Shown here: piece after piece, positions 1 through 7,846 of the stretch
Position numbering within the stretch: the first letter of the stretch is position 1
Layout: the number at the start of each line of letters is the position of its first letter
Assembly (NCBI RefSeq): GCF_003612125.1
Contig: NZ_RAWI01000030.1
Coordinates: 1-44,439 of the forward strand
DNA length: 44,439 nucleotides
Source: Corallococcus praedator
GTDB taxonomy: Bacteria > Myxococcota > Myxococcia > Myxococcales > Myxococcaceae
Direction: 5' to 3'
Made by a program: the position numbers and the translations under genes
Notes under the pieces: model-generated
What the model was told of the DNA's origin: nothing
Database searches by the model: none
What the model saw: the letters and a program-made list of their open reading frames with translations, nothing else

Positions 1-1680
1 GTGGTGGAGGCGCTGCGGCGCGTGGCGAAGCCGTCGGGCCTGTTGCTGCTGGTGGACGACGTGCACCGCGTGGACGGCGCGTCGCTGGAGATGCTCGCCG
101 GGGTGCTGGCGACGAAGGACGCGGGCGTGGCGCTGGTGGGCACGGGCGACGTGGACGCGGTGCCCACGGCCCTGGCGTCGCTGCCCGTGACGGTGCTGGA
201 GGGCCTGTCGTCCGCGGAGCTGAACGCGCTGTTGACCGCGAGCCTGGGGACGTCCCTGTCGCCGTCGCTGGAGCGGGCGGTGGGGGACCGGGTGCGAGGC
301 AATCCCGCGCATGCGCTGGCCCTGGTGCGGCTGCTCGTCGCGGTGGGCGTGCTGCAGCGCACGGAAGAGGGGTTCCAGGCGAATGGGCCGCTGTCCGCCG
401 CGTCCCTGCCGCAGGACCTGGGCCAGGTGCTGGGCGCGCGGCTGGAGCTGCTGCCTTCCGCGTCGCTGCGCTTCCTGCAGCGCGCGGCGGTGGAGGGCTC
501 GCTCTTCTCCGCGGAGCTGGTGCGGGCGTCGCTGCTGGGCACGGAGGGCGCGGAGGTGCTCGACGATGCCGAGTGGGTGGTGTCCGTGCCCCGGCAGCCC
601 GGCATCTTCCGCTTCACGCGAGAGGAGGCGCGGCAGGTGCTGCGCGAGCGCTTGTCGCCCATGCAGCTGCGGAGCGCGCACGAGGAACTGGCGGAGACGT
701 TGGAGCGCGAGGCGTTCGCCAGCGAGCCGGCCCGCGAGGTGCGGGTGGCGGACCACCTGCTGGGGGCGGACGCGCCCGGCGCGCAGGCCGCGTGCGAGCG
801 GGCGGGAGACTGGTTCGCGGCACGGGGGGAGTGGCGCGCGGCGGTGGAGTTCTACCGCTGGGCCCTGGGTCGCGAGCCTGGCGCGACGGCGGCGGTAGTG
901 CGCTGGCAGTTGGGCGTGCTCGCGAGCGCGGCGCGGTGTCTCACGCAGGTGGAGCCCGCGGCGGTGGACGGGCTGGTGACGCCGTGGCTGGACCGCGTGT
1001 CGGTGATGCAGACGCCGGGCACGTGGGCGGAGGCCGCAAGGCGCCTGGCCGTCGCGGAGCTGAAGCTGGGGCGCGTGGCGGACGCGGAGGTGCGCCTGAG
1101 CATGGCGCAGGGCCCGGCGAACTCGGATCCGGAGGTCGAGGCCCTGGTGCTGGGGGAGCTGGCGCGGGTGCGCGAGGCCAAGGGCGAGACGACGGCCGCG
1201 GTGGAGCTGCTGGCGAGGGCCTTCCAGCGCATGGGGAACCGGGCCGCGCGGGCGCCGGACTTCTACTGGGAGCACTACCTGCTGCTGGGCCGGCTGCAGC
1301 AGCGACTGGGGCAGCTCGACCGGGCGCGGGTGGCCTTCACGCGCGCGGTGGAACAGGCGCGGTCGGTGGCGAGCGCGGTGGGCCAGGCGCGGGCCCTGTC
1401 GCAGCTCGCGGGCCTGCGGGTGCTCGCGGGAGAGCCGGCCCAGGCGCTGGCGGAGCTGGAGCGCGCGCTGGTGCTGGCCGACCAGGGTGGCGACGCGCAG
1501 GAGGTGGCGCGCATCCACTTCAACGCCGGCCGGCTGCTGGTTGCGGGCGGCCGGGTGCCGGAAGCGCGCGAGCGCCTGGAGCAGGCCCGGGAGCGCGCCC
1601 GGGTGGCGGGATGGCGGGAGGGGGAAGCCCTGGCGGCGCAGGTGCTGGGGACGATGGAGGGCAGGGCCCCGCGCCGCTGA
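1..1680 (+). CDS. ATPase/TPR signalling protein, 3' part (5' end outside window)
   Basis: The frame is open from the first base, so this is the C-terminal part of a longer protein. Residues about 12-20 (GLLLLVDDVHRVD) look like a Walker B strand of a STAND/AAA ATPase; the Walker A part would lie upstream. A winged-helix-like stretch follows (about 130-240), then from about residue 270 a long series of Ala/Leu-rich helical hairpins typical of TPR repeats. In myxobacteria this arrangement is common at the C-terminus of Ser/Thr protein kinases with a predicted-ATPase module, but no kinase domain is visible here, so that is inference. The stop is TGA at 1678-1680. No neighbour on the same strand is close enough to suggest an operon. 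Confidence 0.75.
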   Translation: MVEALRRVAKPSGLLLLVDDVHRVDGASLEMLAGVLATKDAGVALVGTGDVDAVPTALASLPVTVLEGLSSAELNALLTASLGTSLSPSLERAVGDRVRGNPAHALALVRLLVAVGVLQRTEEGFQANGPLSAASLPQDLGQVLGARLELLPSASLRFLQRAAVEGSLFSAELVRASLLGTEGAEVLDDAEWVVSVPRQPGIFRFTREEARQVLRERLSPMQLRSAHEELAETLEREAFASEPAREVRVADHLLGADAPGAQAACERAGDWFAARGEWRAAVEFYRWALGREPGATAAVVRWQLGVLASAARCLTQVEPAAVDGLVTPWLDRVSVMQTPGTWAEAARRLAVAELKLGRVADAEVRLSMAQGPANSDPEVEALVLGELARVREAKGETTAAVELLARAFQRMGNRAARAPDFYWEHYLLLGRLQQRLGQLDRARVAFTRAVEQARSVASAVGQARALSQLAGLRVLAGEPAQALAELERALVLADQGGDAQEVARIHFNAGRLLVAGGRVPEARERLEQARERARVAGWREGEALAAQVLGTMEGRAPRR

Positions 1681-1801
1681 AGTGCGAAAAAGATGTCAGC
1701 AGGCGTGCAGGCGTGCGGACTTCGACGGGAAGGAGCGTGGATTTCCCGCCCGTCGCGCGGTGGGCCGATAGACTCCGCCACCTCCCCTTCCGTCTGCCTT
1801 C

Positions 1802-2641
1802 GTGAATACGTTGCGTCTTTCCTTCCGTTCCCTGTGGGGTCTCTTCGCGCTGGGTGTCCTCGGTGCGTGTGGACCGTCTCCGACGACCATCACCGTGGAT
1901 CCGCCCGAGCTGCGCTACCTGCGCACGCAGGGGCAGAACCTGCCGTTGAAGTACACGGTGCTGGATGCGGATGGGCGCAAGATGATGGACGCGCGGCTGC
2001 GCTGGACCAGCTCCGCGCCGGACGTGGCCTCCGTGCAGGAGGACGGCACGGTGGTGGCGCGCAAGTCCGGCAAGACCATCATCGGCGTGCAGGGGGGACG
2101 GGCGAAGGCGGCGCTGCCGTTGGATCTCACCATCCTCGCCACGCTGGAGGTGCGCGCGCCGGGCGCGGACTTCGTGGAGATGGGGCGCACCATCAAGCTG
2201 CGCGTGGTGGCGCGCAACGAGGTGGGCCACGTCATCCCCGACGCCATGCCCACCTTCCGCTCCAGCAATGAAGAGGTGGCGCACGTGGAGAACGGTGAGC
2301 TCATCGCCGCGACGGCGGGCGTGGCCACTGTCACCGCGACGCTGGGGCACCTGAGCCGGGCCATCGCCGTGCAGGTGGTGCCGCCGGACTTCGCCCGCCT
2401 GGGGCTGAACCTCACCTCGTACACGTTCAAGAAGAAGGGCCAGTCGGTGCAGGTCCAGGCGCGCGCGTACAACCGCAACGGCGCGGTGCTGGAGCGCGTG
2501 CCGCTGGAGTGGTTCAGCTCCAACTCGGCCGTGGTGACGGTGTCGCCCGAGGGCCGGGTGACGGCCGTGGGCACGGGCCGCGCGGTGGTGTCGGTGGTGG
2601 CCGGCCGTCGCCGCACCGCCGCGGACTTCATCGTCGAGTAG
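1802..2641 (+). CDS. Lipoprotein with bacterial Ig-like (BIG2) domains
   Basis: This 279-residue protein starts at GTG, with no clear Shine-Dalgarno. The N-terminus has a positively charged and hydrophobic segment ending in a lipobox, LGAC, with Cys23 as the predicted lipidation site. The rest reads as three BIG2/invasin-type Ig-like domains (about 27-111, 112-190 and 195-279), each ending in the usual pattern ..V..V...G.V.A...G.A.V.., for example VSPEGRVTAVGTGRAVVSVV. Such proteins are cell-envelope adhesion or structural components; the ligand is unknown. A TAGACT hexamer, possibly a -10 element, lies at 1769-1774. The gene is convergent with traB, with a GC-rich hairpin between them. Confidence 0.85.
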   Translation: MNTLRLSFRSLWGLFALGVLGACGPSPTTITVDPPELRYLRTQGQNLPLKYTVLDADGRKMMDARLRWTSSAPDVASVQEDGTVVARKSGKTIIGVQGGRAKAALPLDLTILATLEVRAPGADFVEMGRTIKLRVVARNEVGHVIPDAMPTFRSSNEEVAHVENGELIAATAGVATVTATLGHLSRAIAVQVVPPDFARLGLNLTSYTFKKKGQSVQVQARAYNRNGAVLERVPLEWFSSNSAVVTVSPEGRVTAVGTGRAVVSVVAGRRRTAADFIVE

Positions 2642-2668
2642 GGCCCTGGGGTGTCCCGGTGTCCTGGT

Positions 2669-2696
2669 GTCCCCGCCGTCATGAAGCGGCGGGGAC
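2669..2696. terminator. Hairpin between convergent genes
   Basis: A perfect 10-bp stem (GTCCCCGCCG / CGGCGGGGAC) with an 8-nt loop sits between the stops of the Ig-like lipoprotein and traB. There is no T-run on either side, so it may slow polymerase on both strands without being a classical terminator. Three copies of GGTGTCC precede it. Confidence 0.5.
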
Positions 2697-2714
2697 GGGC
2701 AACCGGCGCGCGGC

Positions 2715-4349
2715 CTACTTCTTCTTCGCGGGCGGCGCGGACTTCGGAGCGGAGGGCTTGGGCGCGGTGTTCTTGCGGCCCTTCTTCGGCACCTCGTCCT
2801 CGGGGCAGGGCGGGCGGGGGCCGTCGACAGGCGGCTGGATGGTGAACTCGACGCGGCGGTTGAGGGCCATGCCCTCTTCCGACGCGTTGTCGGCCACGGG
2901 CTTGCTGCGCCCGAAGCCCTGCGAGCACACGCGCTCCGCGGCGACACCGCTCTCGATGAGGAAGCGCTTCACGCTGGCGGCGCGGCGCTTGGACAGCTCC
3001 AGGTTGTAGCTGTCGCTGGCGCGCGAGTCGGTGTGGCCCTCGATGAGGATGCGGTCGAGCTTCGGGTTCACTTCCATCACCCGCGCCACCTCCTCCAGCA
3101 CGGGGAAGGACTCGGACAGGATGACGTCCTGGTCGGTGGCGAAGTTCACCTGCTCCAGGATGACGATTTTATTGCCCACGGTGCGTGCGAGCGGGCAGCC
3201 GTCCTTGCCGCGCGTGCCAGCGGGCACGTCCGGGCACTTGTCGATCCGGTCCACCACGCCATCGCTGTCGCCGTCGGAGTCCGGGCAGCCGCCGTTCTCC
3301 ACCGGGCCCGCCACGGTGGGGCAGCGGTCCTTCTCGCCAATGACGGAGTCGCCGTCCGGATCCACGGGCGGCGGCGGCGGCTCGGGCGGCTCCTTGAAGC
3401 GCTCGATGGCCTCCCATTCACGCGTCTTGGCGGGCACCCAGATGATGGACGTGAAGAAGCTCAGGTTCGGGGACGCCAGCGAACAGCCACAGCCCAGGCC
3501 GCCGCCGAAGGTGAAGGTGATGCCGGTGGAGCTGTACCAACGCAGGCCGATGAGCAGCTCGGCGGGAATCTGCCGGGGCTGGTCGGGCTCCTTCTCCAGG
3601 CCCACCGCGCCGTTCACCATGCCGAGCAGGGTGATGCCGCTGCCGCGCAGGAGGGGCACTTCCGTGCCCAGGCCGAAGGGCGCCATGTCGCCCATGTTCA
3701 CGCCGCTGAAGATGCGGTCCGGCCGCTTCCAGAAGCCGCCGTTGAGGGCCAGCAGGATGCCGGATTCAAAGCGGTAGTCGACGACGAGGCCCGGCGCGTA
3801 GGTCAGCTCACCGTCGCCCGCGAAGGCCTCCTGCACGCCGGTGGGGAAGCTGACGTTGAAGGTGAGCGCGCTGCCCCAGCCGTGGCCTTCCGCGGAGCGG
3901 CGCAGGCCGGGCAGGGCCACCTTGCCGGTGAGGCGCAGGTCGCCGAGCGCGAAGCTCTCCACCGGACCTTCGGTGCCGATGACCTCCAGGTTCTGGCCGC
4001 CCTGGAGCATGACGAGCGGCATGTCCACGCCCACTTCGGCCCAGTCGAAGAGGCCCACGGTGGCCATGACATCCAACTGGAGCCGGTTGCCCACGAGGCT
4101 GATGGAGCCCAGGTCTCCGTCCTTGGGGACGAGGGAGAGCGGGTTGATGGAGTAGCTGAAGTAGGGCCCGGCGGAGACGGACAGGTGGGACAGGGGCCGG
4201 GACTGGGTGACCATCACCAGGTCCTGCGGCGCGCCGGACGGACGGAACAGCTGGAGGTTGAAGCGCGCATCCGGCGCGGCGCTGGCGGCGGTGGACAGCG
4301 ACAGGGCCAACAGCAGCGAAGGGAGGAGCGGCGTGCGGGAAGGCTTCAT
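2715..4349 (-). CDS. traB: TraB: outer-membrane-exchange protein, OmpA family
   Basis: This 544-residue protein starts at the ATG at 4349, which overlaps the traA stop (ATGA), so translation is probably coupled. A signal peptide ends near ASAAPDA. Residues about 30-330 look like an outer-membrane beta-barrel with alternating hydrophobic strands and Gly/aromatic turns. A Pro-rich linker and two thrombospondin-type-3 Asp-rich calcium-binding segments follow (DPDGDSV..., DSDGDSDGVVD). The OmpA-like domain is at 392-506, with EGHTDSRASD (437-446) and NRRVEF near 498, the residues used to hold peptidoglycan. A Lys/Pro tail (507-544) closes the protein. In M. xanthus TraB works with the receptor TraA so that kin cells fuse outer membranes and swap proteins and lipids. 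The assignment rests on operon order plus architecture; without traA it would only be called an OmpA-family protein. Confidence 0.88.
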   Translation of the reverse strand: MKPSRTPLLPSLLLALSLSTAASAAPDARFNLQLFRPSGAPQDLVMVTQSRPLSHLSVSAGPYFSYSINPLSLVPKDGDLGSISLVGNRLQLDVMATVGLFDWAEVGVDMPLVMLQGGQNLEVIGTEGPVESFALGDLRLTGKVALPGLRRSAEGHGWGSALTFNVSFPTGVQEAFAGDGELTYAPGLVVDYRFESGILLALNGGFWKRPDRIFSGVNMGDMAPFGLGTEVPLLRGSGITLLGMVNGAVGLEKEPDQPRQIPAELLIGLRWYSSTGITFTFGGGLGCGCSLASPNLSFFTSIIWVPAKTREWEAIERFKEPPEPPPPPVDPDGDSVIGEKDRCPTVAGPVENGGCPDSDGDSDGVVDRIDKCPDVPAGTRGKDGCPLARTVGNKIVILEQVNFATDQDVILSESFPVLEEVARVMEVNPKLDRILIEGHTDSRASDSYNLELSKRRAASVKRFLIESGVAAERVCSQGFGRSKPVADNASEEGMALNRRVEFTIQPPVDGPRPPCPEDEVPKKGRKNTAPKPSAPKSAPPAKKK

Positions 4350-6514
4350 CGGACGCGGCGGGCGGAGCGCAGGAAGAGGAAGCCCAGGGCGAGGGTGACG
4401 AGGATGGCGGTGCTGCCGGTGGGCGTGTCCTCGGCGGTGGTGCCGCAGCAGAAGGCGCCGCCCTGCGGTTCGGTGCCGGGCTTGCGGCGGCCGCGCTCGC
4501 ACTGGAGGGTTTCGGCCGAGCAGAACTCGACGCCCAGGCAGTCGCCGCTGTCGGCGCAGGACTCGCTGCAGGTGCTGGAGGCGAGGTCGCAGGTGCCGCC
4601 GCAGGGGCAGTGGGCATCCGCGAAGCACTCGACGCACGCGGCGCCGTCGCACACGAGGCCCTCCGCGCACGTCATGGCGCAGGCGCCGGTGTTGGAGCAG
4701 GTGCGCGTGGTGGGGTCGCAGGTGCCGCTGCCGCAGTCGGAGTCGTTGACGCAGCCCACGCAGACGCTGTTCTGCACGGAGCCGTCCGTGAGGCAGAACG
4801 GGGTGGCGTCACCGCAGGCACCGCAGCGGCTGCCGCAGCGCTCGTCGGTGGTGCAGGCGCTGCACTCACCGCTCAGGCAGAACTGGCCGTCGCCGCATTC
4901 GAGGTCGGTGCGGCACTGGACGCAGACCTCGCCGTCGAGACAGAAGGGGCGCTCACCGGGGCACTTCGAGCAGCCGGGGCCGCAGCGGTCGGCGGTGTTG
5001 CATTCGGGGACGGCGTCGACGCAGGCGCCGTTCACGGTGTCGCAGCGCTGGCCGTTGGAGCACTGGCTGTCGGTGGTGCACTCGACGCAGGACGGCGGGG
5101 CGCCAGGGGTGGGCGCGGCGCACTGGGTGCCGTTGGGGCAGCAGTTGCAGGAGTTGCCGGCGCAGGCGTCGTTGGCGTCACAGAGGACGCAGACGTGGTT
5201 GGAGCACTGCTCGCCCCGGGCGCAGTCGGTGTCCTGGTTGCATTCAGAGCAGGTGTTCGAGGTGGGGTCGCAGACCTGTCCGTTGGGGCAGTTCTCGTCG
5301 CCGGTGCACTGGACGCAGGCGAAGGTGGGCTCGTCGCAGACCTGACCGGAGCCGCACTGGGCATCGTTGACGCAGCCCTTGCAGGAGTTGTCGGTCAGGT
5401 CGCAGCGGCCGGTGGGGCAGTCCGCGTTGTCATTGCATCCGCGGCAGAAGTTGTCGGTCAGGTCACAGCGTCCATTGGGGCACTGGGAGTCCTCCGTGCA
5501 CTGGACGCAGGCCGTCTGGCCGTTGAGGTTCGCGCAGTAGGGCGTGGACAGGCCGCACGGGGAGCAGCTCGCGCCACAGAAGAGGGCGGAGTCGCAGGGC
5601 GCGCAGAGCGCGGCGGAGTTGCAGTAGTAGTACGGACCGCAGGTGCTGTTGTTCTGCGCGTTCGCGTCGTTGCGGTTGCACTGCTCGCACTGGTTGAGAT
5701 TGCCCGGGTAGGACGGGCGCCCGTTCTCCGACTGGTAGAACTGGGCGGGCTGGACCAGGGAGAAGCCGGCGGATGAGAGGGGGACGAGAGGAGGCGTGTT
5801 CGCGGGGCGATCGAAGTCCGTGAACGTGCCGTCCAGGATGGCGAACTCCAGCGCCCCGTGCTCCACGATCTGCACGTAGAGCAGTTCGACCGGATAGAGC
5901 CCTGACTGGGTGAAGGTCACGGCGTTGGTCGTGCGCCGTGTCGGAGCTCCCAGTTGCGGCGGGCGGATGATGACGTTGTATCGGGCGTTGCTCCGGTCGA
6001 AGATGACCAGACTGATGGCGTCGTCGGCGTAGAAGCCGAAGTGCAGGACGCGCCCGACCATGTCCGGCGTGACGTTCAGGTAGCCGCGAAACCGAGAGAC
6101 GAAGGACGTGTCGGGACTGTTGTAGTGGAGCCCACAACCTCCGATGGGACAGCCCGTCACCACGTTCACGTAGTCGCCGTAGCTGAGCGTACGACCGTCA
6201 TTCAGGTTGTTCGACAGGTCGAACGTGGAGCGCAGCACGGAGGTCTGCCGCGTCGCGCGGTTCTCCTCCATGTATGTATTCAGGTCGCCCGTGTAGTTCG
6301 TCTGGCTCTGCGGAAAGTCATTCAACGCCCGCGTCCACACGTTGGACGCCATGCAGAGCCCCGTGCCGACCTCGCTGTTCGGGGACGGGGCGACCGGTGC
6401 TCCGGTCACCACCACATCCGGCAGCTTCTGGGCCACAGCAGGCGCGCTCGCGAGGCACACAGCGAGCAGGGACAGCGCGGCACACGCGCGGAAGGGCAGG
6501 GGGGAGGGTCGCAC
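4346..6514 (-). CDS. traA: TraA: cell-surface kin-recognition receptor for outer membrane exchange
   Basis: This protein of about 722 residues has the TraA layout. A signal peptide (about 1-28, ending PAVAQ) comes first. A PA14-like domain follows (about 140-230, with RGYL and FYADDAISLVIFD). A long Cys-rich stalk begins near residue 276, with repeats of the form C..D..C..G..CD....C..C. The end has a Cys pair (AFCCG), a hydrophobic segment (STAILVTLALGFLFL) and a basic tail (RSARRVR), as in MYXO-CTERM surface-sorting signals. In M. xanthus, TraA binds identical TraA on a neighbour through the variable PA14-like region and drives outer-membrane fusion with TraB. I chose the GTG at 6514 because it gives a compact signal peptide; GTG 6571 and TTG 6553 are in-frame alternatives. 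The traB start overlaps the stop by 4 bp. Confidence 0.9.
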   Translation of the reverse strand: MRPSPLPFRACAALSLLAVCLASAPAVAQKLPDVVVTGAPVAPSPNSEVGTGLCMASNVWTRALNDFPQSQTNYTGDLNTYMEENRATRQTSVLRSTFDLSNNLNDGRTLSYGDYVNVVTGCPIGGCGLHYNSPDTSFVSRFRGYLNVTPDMVGRVLHFGFYADDAISLVIFDRSNARYNVIIRPPQLGAPTRRTTNAVTFTQSGLYPVELLYVQIVEHGALEFAILDGTFTDFDRPANTPPLVPLSSAGFSLVQPAQFYQSENGRPSYPGNLNQCEQCNRNDANAQNNSTCGPYYYCNSAALCAPCDSALFCGASCSPCGLSTPYCANLNGQTACVQCTEDSQCPNGRCDLTDNFCRGCNDNADCPTGRCDLTDNSCKGCVNDAQCGSGQVCDEPTFACVQCTGDENCPNGQVCDPTSNTCSECNQDTDCARGEQCSNHVCVLCDANDACAGNSCNCCPNGTQCAAPTPGAPPSCVECTTDSQCSNGQRCDTVNGACVDAVPECNTADRCGPGCSKCPGERPFCLDGEVCVQCRTDLECGDGQFCLSGECSACTTDERCGSRCGACGDATPFCLTDGSVQNSVCVGCVNDSDCGSGTCDPTTRTCSNTGACAMTCAEGLVCDGAACVECFADAHCPCGGTCDLASSTCSESCADSGDCLGVEFCSAETLQCERGRRKPGTEPQGGAFCCGTTAEDTPTGSTAILVTLALGFLFLRSARRVR
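5387..5470 (-). repeat. Near-identical 63-bp repeat inside traA Cys-rich region
   Basis: Two copies of a 21-nt segment (5387-5407 and 5450-5470, one mismatch) lie 63 bp apart in frame. They encode adjacent GRCDLTDN(F/S)C units of the Cys-rich stalk. The nucleotide match exceeds that of the other repeats, which suggests recent duplication or gene conversion. Confidence 0.8.
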
Positions 6515-6694
6515 GGCGGCGGGCAGCCTTTCAGATTTGCTTGACGTTCTCAACTTCCTTTCCCACGTCACACATCCCGGCGCTCGGATGCGACCTCCAG
6601 GGTCCTCCGCTCGTCGGACGACGTCCGTCAGGGACGAAATCAAACTCAGTCCGTACAGCAAGCAAAACTGGAAATCGTTGCGGTGCCGAAGGGG

Positions 6695-7759
6695 TCACGC
6701 GCGGCGGCACGCGACATCGCCATCCTGCGAGCGGATGAAGGCCGCGGCCAGCTCTCCGCCCAGTGCCGCGCACAGCACCTCGAAGGTCCGCCGCCGCGCG
6801 CCACCAAAGAAGGCCGGTTGCCGGGCGAGCGTCTCCGGGTGACGCACGAAGACGTTGTACCCGAGGATGCACCCATCCGCGCGCAGCACGGTGATGCCGT
6901 CGGTGGCCATCATGCCGCGCAAGAGCTGCGCGCTCGCCCGCACCGCGGACGCGGCGCTGCCATCCGGCGTCGCGTGGTGTCGGTCCAGCAGCGCCACCAC
7001 GTCCATGGGCCGGGGCAACAGGATGCCATCCACGAAGAGCGCCGAACCCGCGCGCTCCCGGGGCAGCACCGCCACCAGCGTGCCGTGCGAGGACTGCATC
7101 ACCTCGAACATCACCCGCCGGAAGAAACCCCGGGCGTGTTCGCGGCTGGAGGGCAGGACCTGTTCGGTCACCGCGCTGGCCAGCGAGTCCAGTACCACCG
7201 AGGGCGGCTCCAGGTCGACTCTCGCACCGGACAGGTACACGTGCCGGACCAGTCCGCCGCCCGCGCGCAGCTCGATGATGTTGTCCGCGAGCTGCAACAC
7301 GCCCACCACGCGCACGCCCCGGTCCTGCGCATGCCGCAGGCGCTCCAGCGGCGTCTCCGCGAGCGGGAACGGATCCGTCCGGAAGATGCCGTAGGTGAGG
7401 CCCTCCGGCTCGCGCAGCAGGTACAGCGCCCACCAGCGCCCCTGGCCCAGCGGCGCGCACTGCTTGAGGGCCCGCTGGATGGTGGCGCGGTTGCGCGGTC
7501 CCGAACCGATGGGAATGGGGTCGTGCCCGCCCAGCAGCTCCAGCATCGCGCCCAGGTCGTCGCCCAGGAACGCGGTGGGGAACAGGAGCGCGCCCTCCTC
7601 GCGGTAGCGCGACAGCGTCACCAACAGCTCGCTGAGTGCGTCCGCCGTCAGCGGGCACGTCATGTCCGCCTCGTCGAGGAACGCCCCGACGGACTCGGTC
7701 AGCAGGTGGCGGAACGACAGGATGAGGGGAGAACCCGCCTCCGGGCCCGGACCGGTCAT
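6695..7759 (-). CDS. Degenerate diadenylate-cyclase-fold (DACNV-like) protein
   Basis: This 354-residue protein has no signal peptide or membrane segment, so it should be cytoplasmic. The last 70 residues match the two catalytic blocks of DisA/CdaA-type DAC domains in order and spacing, but with changed key residues. TDGITVLRADGCILGYNVF (from about 286) stands where DGA...LP is expected, with DGI in place of DGA. GGARRRTFEVL (from about 319) stands where GTRHRAA is expected, with RRR in place of RHR; IRSQDGDVAC follows as in the SEETG strand. Catalysis therefore looks lost or altered, as in DAC-derived sensor domains (DACNV type); ligand sensing is inference. Upstream residues (about 20-250) are not recognised. 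The gene lies between the GTPase gene and traA on the same strand. I preferred ATG 7759 to an in-frame ATG at 7780; both have weak ribosome binding sites. Confidence 0.65.
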   Translation of the reverse strand: MTGPGPEAGSPLILSFRHLLTESVGAFLDEADMTCPLTADALSELLVTLSRYREEGALLFPTAFLGDDLGAMLELLGGHDPIPIGSGPRNRATIQRALKQCAPLGQGRWWALYLLREPEGLTYGIFRTDPFPLAETPLERLRHAQDRGVRVVGVLQLADNIIELRAGGGLVRHVYLSGARVDLEPPSVVLDSLASAVTEQVLPSSREHARGFFRRVMFEVMQSSHGTLVAVLPRERAGSALFVDGILLPRPMDVVALLDRHHATPDGSAASAVRASAQLLRGMMATDGITVLRADGCILGYNVFVRHPETLARQPAFFGGARRRTFEVLCAALGGELAAAFIRSQDGDVACRRA

Positions 7760-7846
7760 GGCGGATCCAGCATGACGCATCGGTGGCGGCGTGGCACGAA
7801 GTCTTCCCTCCGCCCGCAAGGCCGCAGGGTGTCCGGAAGCGGCCGT

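Noticed and set aside
3033-5345. Open plus-strand frame of 770 codons
   Set aside because: It is antisense to traB and traA; the real genes have signal peptides and domain motifs.
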